From JBDKUD01 sp039679805 (GTDB lineage: Bacteria; Bacillota; Syntrophomonadia; Syntrophomonadales; Syntrophomonadaceae): a stretch of DNA of 7,318 bases. Under the pieces are notes generated by a model. That model was not told where the DNA came from. It did not search any database and was given only the letters and a program-made list of their open reading frames with translations. Position numbers and translations under genes: made by a program. The DNA is taken from positions 1-7,318 of the forward strand of contig JBDKUD010000369.1 of NCBI GenBank assembly GCA_039679805.1. The letters run 5' to 3'. Shown piece by piece: positions 1 to 5,473 of this stretch (positions are counted from its first letter, which is position 1; the number at the start of each line of letters is the position of its first letter).

Positions 1-1
1 A

Positions 2-697
2 TTAAAAAATGGCAAACCCAGTTTTCCCTCGGTTATGCGAAGAGATCTTTCAGCTAATAGTCCGACAATTAAATACATGCAGAAATTGTTGCCCATTGAC
101 TATATGATATTCGATATTCTTCGTTACAATGGCGAAGATTTAGTTAGCCGACCTTTATATTTTCGCCAACAACTGCTGGCAGATGTGTTAAACCAGGAGG
201 AACATTTTCATCTGGTAGATGGCTTTTCTCAGGGAAAAAGTTTGTTTGCAGCCATTAAATCTCAGGATTTAGAAGGAATTGTTGCTAAAAGGAAAAATAG
301 TCGCTATATACCCGGCAAACAACATAAAGAGTGGTTGAAAATAAAGTACCGCCGTCAGCACAATTGTGTGGTAGGTGGCTTTACTCAGCGGGGGAATATT
401 ATAAATTCACTGCTTCTGGGTGTATACCAGGAAGGTAAATTTATTTATGTTGGAAAAGCTGGTAGTGGACTTAAAACTGCTGAATGGCAGGAATTATCCG
501 AAGTGCTGCCAGGATTGGAAACTGCTTCTTCTCCCTTTACTAATTTTACAGGACAGCCTGCTCAAGGATACCATTTTATTAACCCGAAATTGGTCGTTCA
601 TGTCGAATTTGCGGAATGGACTGAAGATATGCAGCTTAGGTCTCCGGTTATTAAGGGGTTTATAAACTTAAGTCCGGAGAATTGCGTTTTTGAATAA
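2..697 (+). CDS. ligD: ATP-dependent DNA ligase, LigD ligase-domain type (5' partial)
   Basis: This is the C-terminal 231 residues of an ATP-dependent DNA ligase; the reading frame is open to the window edge, so the true start and the lysine-bearing motif I lie upstream. Visible nucleotidyltransferase motifs are motif III (IFDIL, about nt 107-121), motif IV (EGIVAKR, about 272-292) and motif V (WLKIK, 332-346). A C-terminal OB-fold follows, starting near CVVGGFTQ and ending with the motif-VI-like LRSPVIKGF near the stop. The family seals nicks and breaks through a ligase-AMP intermediate; the LigD branch works with Ku in non-homologous end joining. The separate polymerase gene downstream supports that role. 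A Ku gene would be expected upstream, outside the window. The internal ATG at 35 is not the start, because homology-like sequence (GKPSFPSV) continues before it. A single-function ligase of another class is possible but less likely. Confidence 0.9.
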   Translation, partial: LKNGKPSFPSVMRRDLSANSPTIKYMQKLLPIDYMIFDILRYNGEDLVSRPLYFRQQLLADVLNQEEHFHLVDGFSQGKSLFAAIKSQDLEGIVAKRKNSRYIPGKQHKEWLKIKYRRQHNCVVGGFTQRGNIINSLLLGVYQEGKFIYVGKAGSGLKTAEWQELSEVLPGLETASSPFTNFTGQPAQGYHFINPKLVVHVEFAEWTEDMQLRSPVIKGFINLSPENCVFE

Positions 698-705
698 ATA
701 CAGGA

Positions 706-944
706 GAAAAACTGCGCCGGGCGGTGTGACATATCGAGTTCGCTCCAGTCTCCGGCAGTGGAAATACCAGCGGCTTGCCTCACGGGGGATGGGGCACCGC
801 GCCGATTCACATCCGTGTTCAACGGCGCGCTCGCTACGTCCGTGTAGCTCGTCCCCATCCCCCGCTCGACTTCGCCGGGTATTTCTCACTGCCTACGCCA
901 ACGTCGCTGTACTCGACATGCCCCACCACCCGGCGCAGTTTTTC
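706..944. repeat. GC-rich foldback repeat element, copy 1
   Basis: A 239-bp GC-rich block in an AT-leaning region fills almost the whole gap between the ligase and polymerase genes. Its ends are inverted repeats of 21 bp (706-726 and 924-944) matching at 20 of 21 positions, with core AACTGCGCCGGG. The similarity between the two halves continues inward: for example GGGGGATGGGG at 784-794 faces CCCCATCCCCC at 852-862, and GGAAATACC faces GGGTATTTC. The whole element could therefore fold into one long imperfect hairpin. The centre holds a 7-bp stem CGCGCCG/CGGCGCG (798-804, 823-829) and a second hairpin at 833-848. No transposase and no clear target duplication are visible. It most resembles a non-autonomous foldback (MITE-like) or structured intergenic repeat. 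It may also act as a transcription terminator or attenuator, which is inference. Confidence 0.8.
833..848. other. Conserved small hairpin inside repeat copy 1
   Basis: GCTAC and GTAGC form a 5-bp stem around a 6-nt loop (GTCCGT on this strand, ACGGAC on the other). The equivalent place in copy 2 (1999-2014) has the same loop but a stem of GCGGC and GCCGC. The two differing stem positions have changed on both sides, so pairing is kept. That points to selection on the folded form, as RNA or single-stranded DNA. Confidence 0.7.
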
Positions 945-974
945 AAGTTATATTTTATATAAGGAGCAATAAAT

Positions 975-1889
975 ATGACAGTTAAAACAAAACAAGCTAC
1001 AATTCTTCACGGTCGAGAACTTTCCCTTACCAACATTGATAAGGTATTATGGCCTGAGCAGGGATATACCAAAGGGGAACTGATTAATTATTATGTGGAA
1101 ATCTCTCCCTATATTTTAGAGCATTTAAAAAATCGCCCTCTGGTAATTACCCGTCATCCCAACGGTATAAATGAAAAATCGTTCTATCAAAAAAATGCAC
1201 CTGAATATCTTCCAGAATGGATAAAAACCCTTCCTTGGTATTCCCGGGATTCCGGGCGATATATAAACTTTATCCTGGTTGAGGAGGCTGCTACTCTGGC
1301 CTGGCTTGCCAATCAAGCCGGTATAGAAATGCATCCCTGGTTGTCTCAAAAGGATTCTTTAAATTATCCTGATTTTGTAACTTTTGATTTAGACCCTTCA
1401 CCTGGGAGTACTTATCAGGATGTAATTGATATTGCCTTGGTATTAAAACAGCTATTGGATGGTCTTAAACTAAGGAGTTATGTTAAAAGCTCGGGTGGAG
1501 AAGGTCTCCACATCTATTTGCCGATTATCAACAAGTACACCTATGAAGAAGTGCGAAATTTTGCGCAGATAATTGCTGCCATGATTACTGAATTACTGCC
1601 TCAGATAGCAACTATAGAAAGGCTTACCAATAAAAGAGGGAAAAAAGTTTATGTCGATTATTTGCAAAATGTTTTAGGTAAAACTCTTTGTTCCGCCTAT
1701 AGTGTCCGTCCGCGGAACAATGCACCGGTTTCAGCTCCGCTTTTTTGGGAAGAAGTGGAGAAATCGACCTCCGCTTGTTTTAATATTAAAAACATTCTAC
1801 CCCGGGTAAAAGAAATTGGAGATATTTTTGCCCCGGCGTTAACGGATAAACAAGACCTGGCCCCCGTTCTAAAAAAATTAGGCCAATAA
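975..1889 (+). CDS. ligD: LigD-type primase-polymerase (non-homologous end joining)
   Basis: This 304-residue protein is a stand-alone polymerase domain of the LigD family (archaeo-eukaryotic primase superfamily), about the usual length for such a domain. Family hallmarks are LSLTNIDKVLWPEQGYTKGE near the N-terminus, the metal-binding FDLDP (D138 and D140), SGGEGLH (S173 and H179, expected to contact the incoming triphosphate), and the third acidic residue in YVDYLQN (D228), followed by AYSVRPRNNAPVSAPL. Such enzymes fill gaps and add a few nucleotides, often ribonucleotides, at broken DNA ends before ligation. The ATG at 975 is chosen because AAGGAG lies at 961-966 with an 8-nt gap. The ligase lies upstream on the same strand, separated by repeat copy 1. 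Many LigD proteins I recall have Lys where E176 stands, but I am not sure this is unusual in this branch. Confidence 0.93.
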   Translation: MTVKTKQATILHGRELSLTNIDKVLWPEQGYTKGELINYYVEISPYILEHLKNRPLVITRHPNGINEKSFYQKNAPEYLPEWIKTLPWYSRDSGRYINFILVEEAATLAWLANQAGIEMHPWLSQKDSLNYPDFVTFDLDPSPGSTYQDVIDIALVLKQLLDGLKLRSYVKSSGGEGLHIYLPIINKYTYEEVRNFAQIIAAMITELLPQIATIERLTNKRGKKVYVDYLQNVLGKTLCSAYSVRPRNNAPVSAPLFWEEVEKSTSACFNIKNILPRVKEIGDIFAPALTDKQDLAPVLKKLGQ

Positions 1890-1901
1890 GGAACTACCTG
1901 T

Positions 1902-2188
1902 GAAAAAAGCAGCCAAAGGCGTGAGGTATATCCAGGGCAGCAACATTAGCAAAGGCTGTGAGAAACACCCGATGAAGTCGAGTGGGGGATGGGGTCGAGC
2001 GGCACGGACGCCGCGAGAGCATACCCCCTCCGAGGACAACTGATGCTCCCTGTGGTCGCCATTAAGGACGGCTGAACACGGATGTGAATCCATGCGGTGC
2101 CCCATTAACCGCGAGGCAAGCCGTTGGTGTTTCCACTGCCGGAGACTGGAGCAAACTGAATATGCCTCCCCGACCGGTGCTTTGTCTC
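1902..2188. repeat. GC-rich foldback repeat element, copy 2 (inverted, longer)
   Basis: Read on the - strand, this block aligns with copy 1 almost end to end. Shared pieces include CTCCAGTCTCCGGCAGTGGA, CGGCTTGCCTC, an 18-nt identical core (2073-2090 here, 804-821 in copy 1) and the hairpin at 1999-2014. It is 287 bp against 239 bp. The extra length lies between the core and the hairpin: 58 nt here against 11 nt in copy 1. The added part has its own possible stem, GAGCAT (2017-2022) with ATGCTC (2043-2048). The terminal inverted repeats are more decayed than in copy 1 (GAAAAAAGC at 1902 against GAGACAAAGC read inward from 2188). The element lies between the convergent polymerase gene and the HEQEH-protein gene and touches the latter's stop codon. 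It may serve as a two-way terminator there, which is inference. Confidence 0.78.
1999..2014. other. Conserved small hairpin inside repeat copy 2
   Basis: GCGGC and GCCGC pair around the loop ACGGAC. This is the counterpart of the hairpin at 833-848, with an identical loop and a compensated stem. Confidence 0.7.
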
Positions 2189-2792
2189 ATGCATATTGGT
2201 CTATTAATTGTCCCACTTGATTCTTATTAGTATCGATGGGTTTTGATTTGCTAACAGTTCTGGTTTCACCTCCGGAAACATAGACTTTTCCACATTCCGG
2301 GCAAACTGCGGTAAATAATTGTACTGACTGGGCTATTACTTCTCGATTTTCCTGGCCGGCCTTGGCCTGTTCATGCTGAACGTGTTCCTGTTCATGAGCT
2401 GAAACAGCCGCCCCGGCATTTTCAGGCGAAATATGGGTAGGAGATTTAAAAGAAACCCCTGGGTCATCGGAACCATCCTGGTACCGTCTGGTTTGTCAGG
2501 TGTGGCATTCGCTGGCCCCGATCTTTTTAAGCAATTTATCATAGCTGCTATTCTTATTAATAGTATTACCTATTTGAACGTGATCACTGGGTAAAGATAC
2601 TACTGGGGCAGCTATCCCCGATACTTCTGGTGGAAGCGCTTGGTAATTGTTATTAACGGCTGCTGGCAGGCTAAGATTAGGATCAGATTGATTTGCAGAG
2701 CGATTAGTTAAACTGTGGTCAGACTGATAGCTGCCTGCCATATACGGGCTATAAACTATACCATTAATAATCTTATACACCTGCCCTACCAC
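2187..2792 (-). CDS. SprA-like putative metalloprotease with an in-frame UGA (candidate selenoprotein or young nonsense pseudogene)
   Basis: Read through a single TGA at 2496-2498, this frame gives 201 residues. The first 98 are Ser/Asn-rich and low in recognisable domains, ending in GASECHT. The TGA is codon 99. After it come RRYQDGSDDPGVSFKSPTHI, a zinc-protease motif HEQEH (133-137), a knuckle CPECGKVYVSGG (C164, C167) and a polar tail ending QLIDQYA. From memory, the SprA-related family (CJM1_0395-like putative metalloproteases) has a CxxC just before the YQDGS segment, so the TGA replaces its second cysteine. No other stop or frameshift breaks the remaining 102 codons. A SECIS-like hairpin follows the TGA. 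Termination at the TGA would leave only the N-terminal part without the zinc motif. The start is uncertain: GTG at 2792 follows an in-frame stop but has no clear ribosome site, and ATG at 2738 is an alternative. The substrate is unknown. Confidence 0.62.
2468..2486 (-). promoter_or_regulatory. SECIS-like hairpin following the in-frame UGA
   Basis: In the mRNA sense, 9 nt after the UGA come CGGUACC, loop AGGAU, then GGUUCCG. This gives six Watson-Crick pairs with one internal U-U mismatch and a 5-nt loop. The loop begins 16 nt after the UGA and has G at its second position. As I recall the bacterial SECIS description, the loop lies about 16-37 nt after the UGA and has a G among its first two bases, so this fits at the short edge. 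A stem this short can occur by chance. Confidence 0.4.
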
Positions 2793-2834
2793 GCTAATTC
2801 AGGATCACTTGGATCTTAATCGATAATACCCTGT

Positions 2835-2863
2835 AATTTAATTATAATATCTTGCATTGTCAA
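2835..2863 (-). promoter_or_regulatory. Possible sigma-A promoter for the HEQEH-protein gene
   Basis: On the - strand a perfect TTGACA (2858-2863) is followed after 17 nt by TAAATT (2835-2840), a 4-of-6 match to the -10 consensus. A perfect TATAAT is also present but only 11 nt from the -35, which is too close. The site lies in the 114-bp gap between the MORN gene and the HEQEH-protein gene, so the latter may be transcribed separately. Confidence 0.4.
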
Positions 2864-2906
2864 TTGGTACCATTTTTTCCTCGTTAAAATTATCTGCCGA
2901 CCATTA

Positions 2907-3206
2907 TTACTTTACCGGTTTACCATCTTCCCATTTGCCATTATAGGCAACGCTTCCATCTTCAAAATAGGATTTACCCTGACCATGTCTCCTGCCATCC
3001 TTCCATTCTCCCTCATACCACAGTTCGCCGGTTTCATAATAGAATCTCCCATAGCCGTTTTGTTTACCTTCTTTCCATTCTCCTTCATACATCCTGCCAC
3101 TTCTATAATATCCTTTTCCCCAACCGTGCGGTTTTCCTCCAACTACTTCCCCATCATAATCAATCTTGGTACCATAACTTAGAATCCAATCTTTGATTTC
3201 AGCCAT
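2907..3206 (-). CDS. Small MORN-repeat protein
   Basis: This 99-residue protein is made mostly of MORN-type repeats of the pattern Y-x-G-x-W-x-x-G-x-x-x-G-x-G. Successive units start near GGKPHGWGKG, YEGEWKEGKQNGYGR, YEGEWKDGRRHGQGK and YNGKWEDGKP, giving two clear full units flanked by one less complete unit on each side. No signal peptide or membrane segment is seen, so a cytoplasmic location is likely. In other organisms MORN repeats form beta-hairpin rods used for protein or lipid contacts; here the role is unknown. I chose the ATG at 3206 (MAEIKDWILS) because GGGGAG (3216-3221) sits 9 nt before it. The in-frame ATG at 3266 has no ribosome site. The gene is divergent from fabH and upstream of the HEQEH-protein gene on the same strand, but nothing in its sequence links it to either. 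Confidence 0.8.
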   Translation of the reverse strand: MAEIKDWILSYGTKIDYDGEVVGGKPHGWGKGYYRSGRMYEGEWKEGKQNGYGRFYYETGELWYEGEWKDGRRHGQGKSYFEDGSVAYNGKWEDGKPVK

Positions 3207-3213
3207 AGTATTT

Positions 3214-3224
3214 CTCTCCCCCTC
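3214..3224 (-). promoter_or_regulatory. Ribosome binding site deciding the MORN-protein start
   Basis: On the - strand this reads GAGGGGGAGAG, with GGGGAG 9 nt before ATG 3206. It supports that start over the in-frame ATG 60 nt further upstream. Confidence 0.7.
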
Positions 3225-3400
3225 GAAGAAATGTTCACTATTAATTTGATACTTAATAATATTCATTAGATGTCATAACTAATCCAGATACTTTTTAAAT
3301 AAAAATATGGACGCAATTAATATTTTACCAATTACATGTTTATATGTATTATATTGGTATAGGTGGATATATTAATTAGGTATTTATTCGATAATCCGGA

Positions 3401-3428
3401 GTTGTCAGACTATTTCGTTATTGACAAC
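3401..3428. promoter_or_regulatory. Candidate operator overlapping the fab -35 box
   Basis: GTTGTCA (3401-3407) and TGACAAC (3422-3428) form a perfect 7-bp inverted repeat with a 14-nt spacer. The arms repeat at 21 bp, two helical turns, which suits a dimeric regulator. The right arm overlaps the TTGACA hexamer, so binding would be expected to block the promoter. The regulator is unknown. Confidence 0.45.
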
Positions 3429-3449
3429 GTAAATTAATACTGGTTTAAT
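3421..3449 (+). promoter_or_regulatory. Sigma-A promoter of the fab operon
   Basis: A perfect TTGACA (3421-3426), a 17-nt spacer and TTTAAT (3444-3449, 5 of 6) with an extended -10 TGG at 3441-3443. Transcription would start near 3456, leaving a leader of about 75 nt before fabH. Confidence 0.7.
3433..3449. promoter_or_regulatory. Inverted repeat over the fab -10 region, possibly FapR-like
   Basis: ATTAA and TTAAT flank TACTGGT, covering the extended -10. The layout loosely recalls the ATTAGTACC...-type sites of FapR, the malonyl-CoA-responsive repressor of Firmicute lipid genes, but the match is poor and the arms are AT-only. It may be chance. Confidence 0.2.
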
Positions 3450-3515
3450 AAAATATCTATTTTTCATTTGCACAAATAGTTTATACGCAACTGGGAATAA
3501 TTAATTTATATTACC

Positions 3516-3524
3516 AGGGTGGTG
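3516..3524 (+). promoter_or_regulatory. Ribosome binding site deciding the fabH TTG start
   Basis: AGGGTGGTG lies 7 nt before TTG 3532. The next in-frame ATG (3553) would remove part of the first conserved strand, so the TTG is preferred. Confidence 0.7.
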
Positions 3525-3531
3525 TCAAATA

Positions 3532-4518
3532 TTGAAAATTCAGGTATTAGGAATGGGTCATGCTCTACCTTCTCGAATATTGACAAATAAAGAATTAGAG
3601 CAAACCGTAGATACCAGTGAAGAGTGGATTATTGAGCGTACCGGTATACGTGAAAGACGAATTGGAGATGATAAAACTTCCACTTCTGATTTGTGCTGGC
3701 AAGCAGCCAATATGGCCCTAAAAAATTCAGGCATAAAACCCGAACAACTTGATTTAATTATCGTAGCCACAGTAACACCCGATATGCTATTTCCAGCTAC
3801 CGCATGCATTGTACAGGAACGTCTGGGAGCCTGGAATGCTGCGGCTTTTGATTTGGAAGCTGGGTGTACCGGATTTATTTATTCCCTGACAGTGGCTGAA
3901 AAATTCCTTATGACCGATAATTTCAAATACGCTTTGGTTATCGGCGGAGAAATGCTTTCCCGCATAGTGGATTACCAGGATCGTAATACTTGTGTCCTTT
4001 TTGGAGATGGAGCAGGTGCTGCGGTTTTAGCTAAAGGATCCGGTTCTTGTGGTATTTTAAATACTTCCATAGGAGCCGATGGCCGGGGAGGTAATCTTTT
4101 ATATATGCCTGCCGGAGGAGCAAACCTCCCCAGCAGTCACGAAACGGTTGAAAATCGTTTGCATTATGTAAAAATGAATGGCAAAGAGGTATTTCGTTTT
4201 GCCACCCGGATTATGGCGGAAACAACTGATAAGATTCTGGCTGCCTCAGGTCTGACCTATAAAGATATTGACCTTTTTGTTCCTCATCAGGCCAATCTCC
4301 GCATTATTAAGACAGCTATGAAACGCATGAATATACCAGAGGAAAAAGCCATAATAAATATTGACAAGTTTGGAAATATGTCAGCTGCATGTATTCCGGT
4401 AGCTCTGTCCTTAGCAGAACAGGAGGGAAAACTCAATCCTGGAGACGTGGTTTTAACAGTTAGCTTTGGCGCAGGGTTAACCTATGGTGGTGCATTAATT
4501 CGCTGGGGAAAGGACTAG
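3532..4518 (+). CDS. fabH: Beta-ketoacyl-ACP synthase III
   Basis: FabH starts type II fatty-acid synthesis by condensing an acyl-CoA primer with malonyl-ACP. The 328-residue length is typical. The thiolase-fold catalytic triad is complete: C112 in EAGCTGF, H252 in VPHQAN and N282 in DKFGNMSAA. Other family segments are EEWIIERTGIRERR (about 30-43), LFGDGAGAAVL (about 156-166) and the C-terminal SFGAGLTYGG. Translation begins at TTG 3532. The gene heads the fab operon; the stop is followed after 7 nt by the fabK start. Primer preference (straight or branched) cannot be read from the sequence with confidence. No plsX or fapR lies directly upstream, although plsX is a frequent partner in other Firmicutes. 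Confidence 0.95.
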   Translation: MKIQVLGMGHALPSRILTNKELEQTVDTSEEWIIERTGIRERRIGDDKTSTSDLCWQAANMALKNSGIKPEQLDLIIVATVTPDMLFPATACIVQERLGAWNAAAFDLEAGCTGFIYSLTVAEKFLMTDNFKYALVIGGEMLSRIVDYQDRNTCVLFGDGAGAAVLAKGSGSCGILNTSIGADGRGGNLLYMPAGGANLPSSHETVENRLHYVKMNGKEVFRFATRIMAETTDKILAASGLTYKDIDLFVPHQANLRIIKTAMKRMNIPEEKAIINIDKFGNMSAACIPVALSLAEQEGKLNPGDVVLTVSFGAGLTYGGALIRWGKD

Positions 4519-4525
4519 ATTTATT

Positions 4526-5473
4526 TTGCATACTGATTTGTGTGATTTACTGAATATTAAATATCCATTATTACAGGGAGCAATGGCCTGGATTGCCGGG
4601 GGCAAACTGGCTGGCGCTGTCTCTGAGGCAGGTGGTATGGGAGTTATTGGTACCGGTAATTCCGATCGTAACTGGCTTAAAAAGGAAATTGATATCGCCC
4701 GTTCGTTGACTGCTAAGCCATTTGCGGTTAATCTGATGTTAGTGTCGCCACATATTGATGAGATTGTAGATTTAGTGCTTCAGGAAAAGATACCGGTGGT
4801 AACTACTGGCGGAGGTAACCCTGGTCGGTACATGGAAAGTTTAAAAGGAGCAAACATTAAGGTGATTCCGGTAGTAGCCTCGGTAGCACTGGCAAAACGG
4901 TTAACTCGCCTGGGTGCAGATGCATTAATTGCTGAAGGTACTGAATCGGGCGGGCATATCGGGGAAATGACTACCATGTGTATTGTTCCTATGGTAGTAG
5001 ATGCCGTGGATATTCCGGTAATTGCTGCCGGAGGGATCGTAGACGGACGAGGAGTTATATCAGCACTGGCTCTGGGGGCTAAAGGTGTTCAGATTGGAAC
5101 CAGATTTATCTGCGCTGAAGAATGTAATGCCCACGACAACTATAAACAAAAAGTACTTAACTCCAAAGATCGTGATACTGTTGTCTGTGGTATTGCTACC
5201 GGACATCCGGTCAGGGCTATACATAACCCGTTTACCCGGGAATATTTAGCTCAGGAAAAATCCGGAGCGAACAAAGAAGTTTTAGAGGAACTGGGAAGAG
5301 GACGCTACAATGCTTCGGCAATTGATGGTGATCTGGAGCATGGAACAATTCTGGCCGGTCAGATATGTGGTATGGTTAATAAGATACAACCGGCTGCTGA
5401 CATTGTTAATGAGATAATGTCTCAGGCCTCTGAAGTTCAAAAATACCTGGGAGGGATACTATGTCAAGATTAG
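4526..5473 (+). CDS. fabK: Enoyl-ACP reductase II (FMN-dependent)
   Basis: FabK is a flavoprotein of the nitronate-monooxygenase/2-nitropropane-dioxygenase fold that reduces the enoyl-ACP double bond, the last step of each elongation cycle, using NAD(P)H. The 315 residues show AGGMGVIGTGN (35-45), GGGNPG (95-100), the catalytic-site segment ESGGHIGEMTT with H144, and the FMN-phosphate segments IPVIAAGGI (163-171) and GVQIGTRF (187-194). H144 is at the same number as the active-site histidine I recall for the pneumococcal enzyme. The start is TTG at 4526, with AAAGGA (4509-4514) inside the end of fabH. Position between fabH and fabD separates it from the related nitronate monooxygenases. Organisms using FabK rather than FabI are generally insensitive to triclosan. 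Confidence 0.92.
   Translation: MHTDLCDLLNIKYPLLQGAMAWIAGGKLAGAVSEAGGMGVIGTGNSDRNWLKKEIDIARSLTAKPFAVNLMLVSPHIDEIVDLVLQEKIPVVTTGGGNPGRYMESLKGANIKVIPVVASVALAKRLTRLGADALIAEGTESGGHIGEMTTMCIVPMVVDAVDIPVIAAGGIVDGRGVISALALGAKGVQIGTRFICAEECNAHDNYKQKVLNSKDRDTVVCGIATGHPVRAIHNPFTREYLAQEKSGANKEVLEELGRGRYNASAIDGDLEHGTILAGQICGMVNKIQPAADIVNEIMSQASEVQKYLGGILCQD

Larger units (their letters stand above)
3207..3531. other. AT-rich divergent intergenic region
   Basis: This 325-bp stretch lies between the MORN gene (-) and fabH (+). It holds the MORN ribosome site at its left end and, at its right end, the fab promoter, two inverted repeats and the fabH ribosome site. I see no RNA gene, no terminator hairpin and no convincing promoter for the MORN gene. 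The part from about 3225 to 3395 shows only AT-rich sequence with weak promoter-like words. Confidence 0.7.

Noticed and set aside
706..944. CRISPR array or integron attC site.
   Set aside because: There are no regularly spaced direct repeats and no integrase or Cas genes. The symmetry is that of a single large imperfect palindrome.
690..972. Open frames across repeat copy 1 (about 65 to 90 residues, both overlapping on the + strand).
   Set aside because: The similarity to the open frame in copy 2 holds in one reading frame before the length difference and in another after it. The composition is that of a GC-rich palindrome, and no ribosome site precedes the starts. These are artefacts of the repeat.
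1878..2105. Open frame on the - strand across repeat copy 2 (75 residues).
   Set aside because: It begins MGHRMDSHPCS like a frame in copy 1, but the frame relation breaks across the insertion, and it runs into the end of the polymerase gene. It is not a conserved protein.
706..2188. Composite transposon carrying the polymerase gene between two inverted elements.
   Set aside because: No transposase and no clear target duplication are visible. The copies differ in length and have diverged, and the polymerase belongs functionally with the ligase next to it.
2336..2542. Open frame of 68 residues on the - strand inside the HEQEH-protein gene.
   Set aside because: It is a shifted frame over the region that, in the main frame, encodes the conserved YQDGS, HEQEH and nearby motifs.
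3207..3266. A longer MORN protein starting at ATG 3266.
   Set aside because: No ribosome site precedes that ATG, whereas GGGGAG sits 9 nt before ATG 3206. The extra 20 residues show no repeat or domain.
3324..3352. A second promoter-like pair on the + strand, TTTACC-17-TATTAT.
   Set aside because: The -35 matches only 4 of 6 in a very AT-rich region, and a much better promoter lies about 100 nt closer to fabH.
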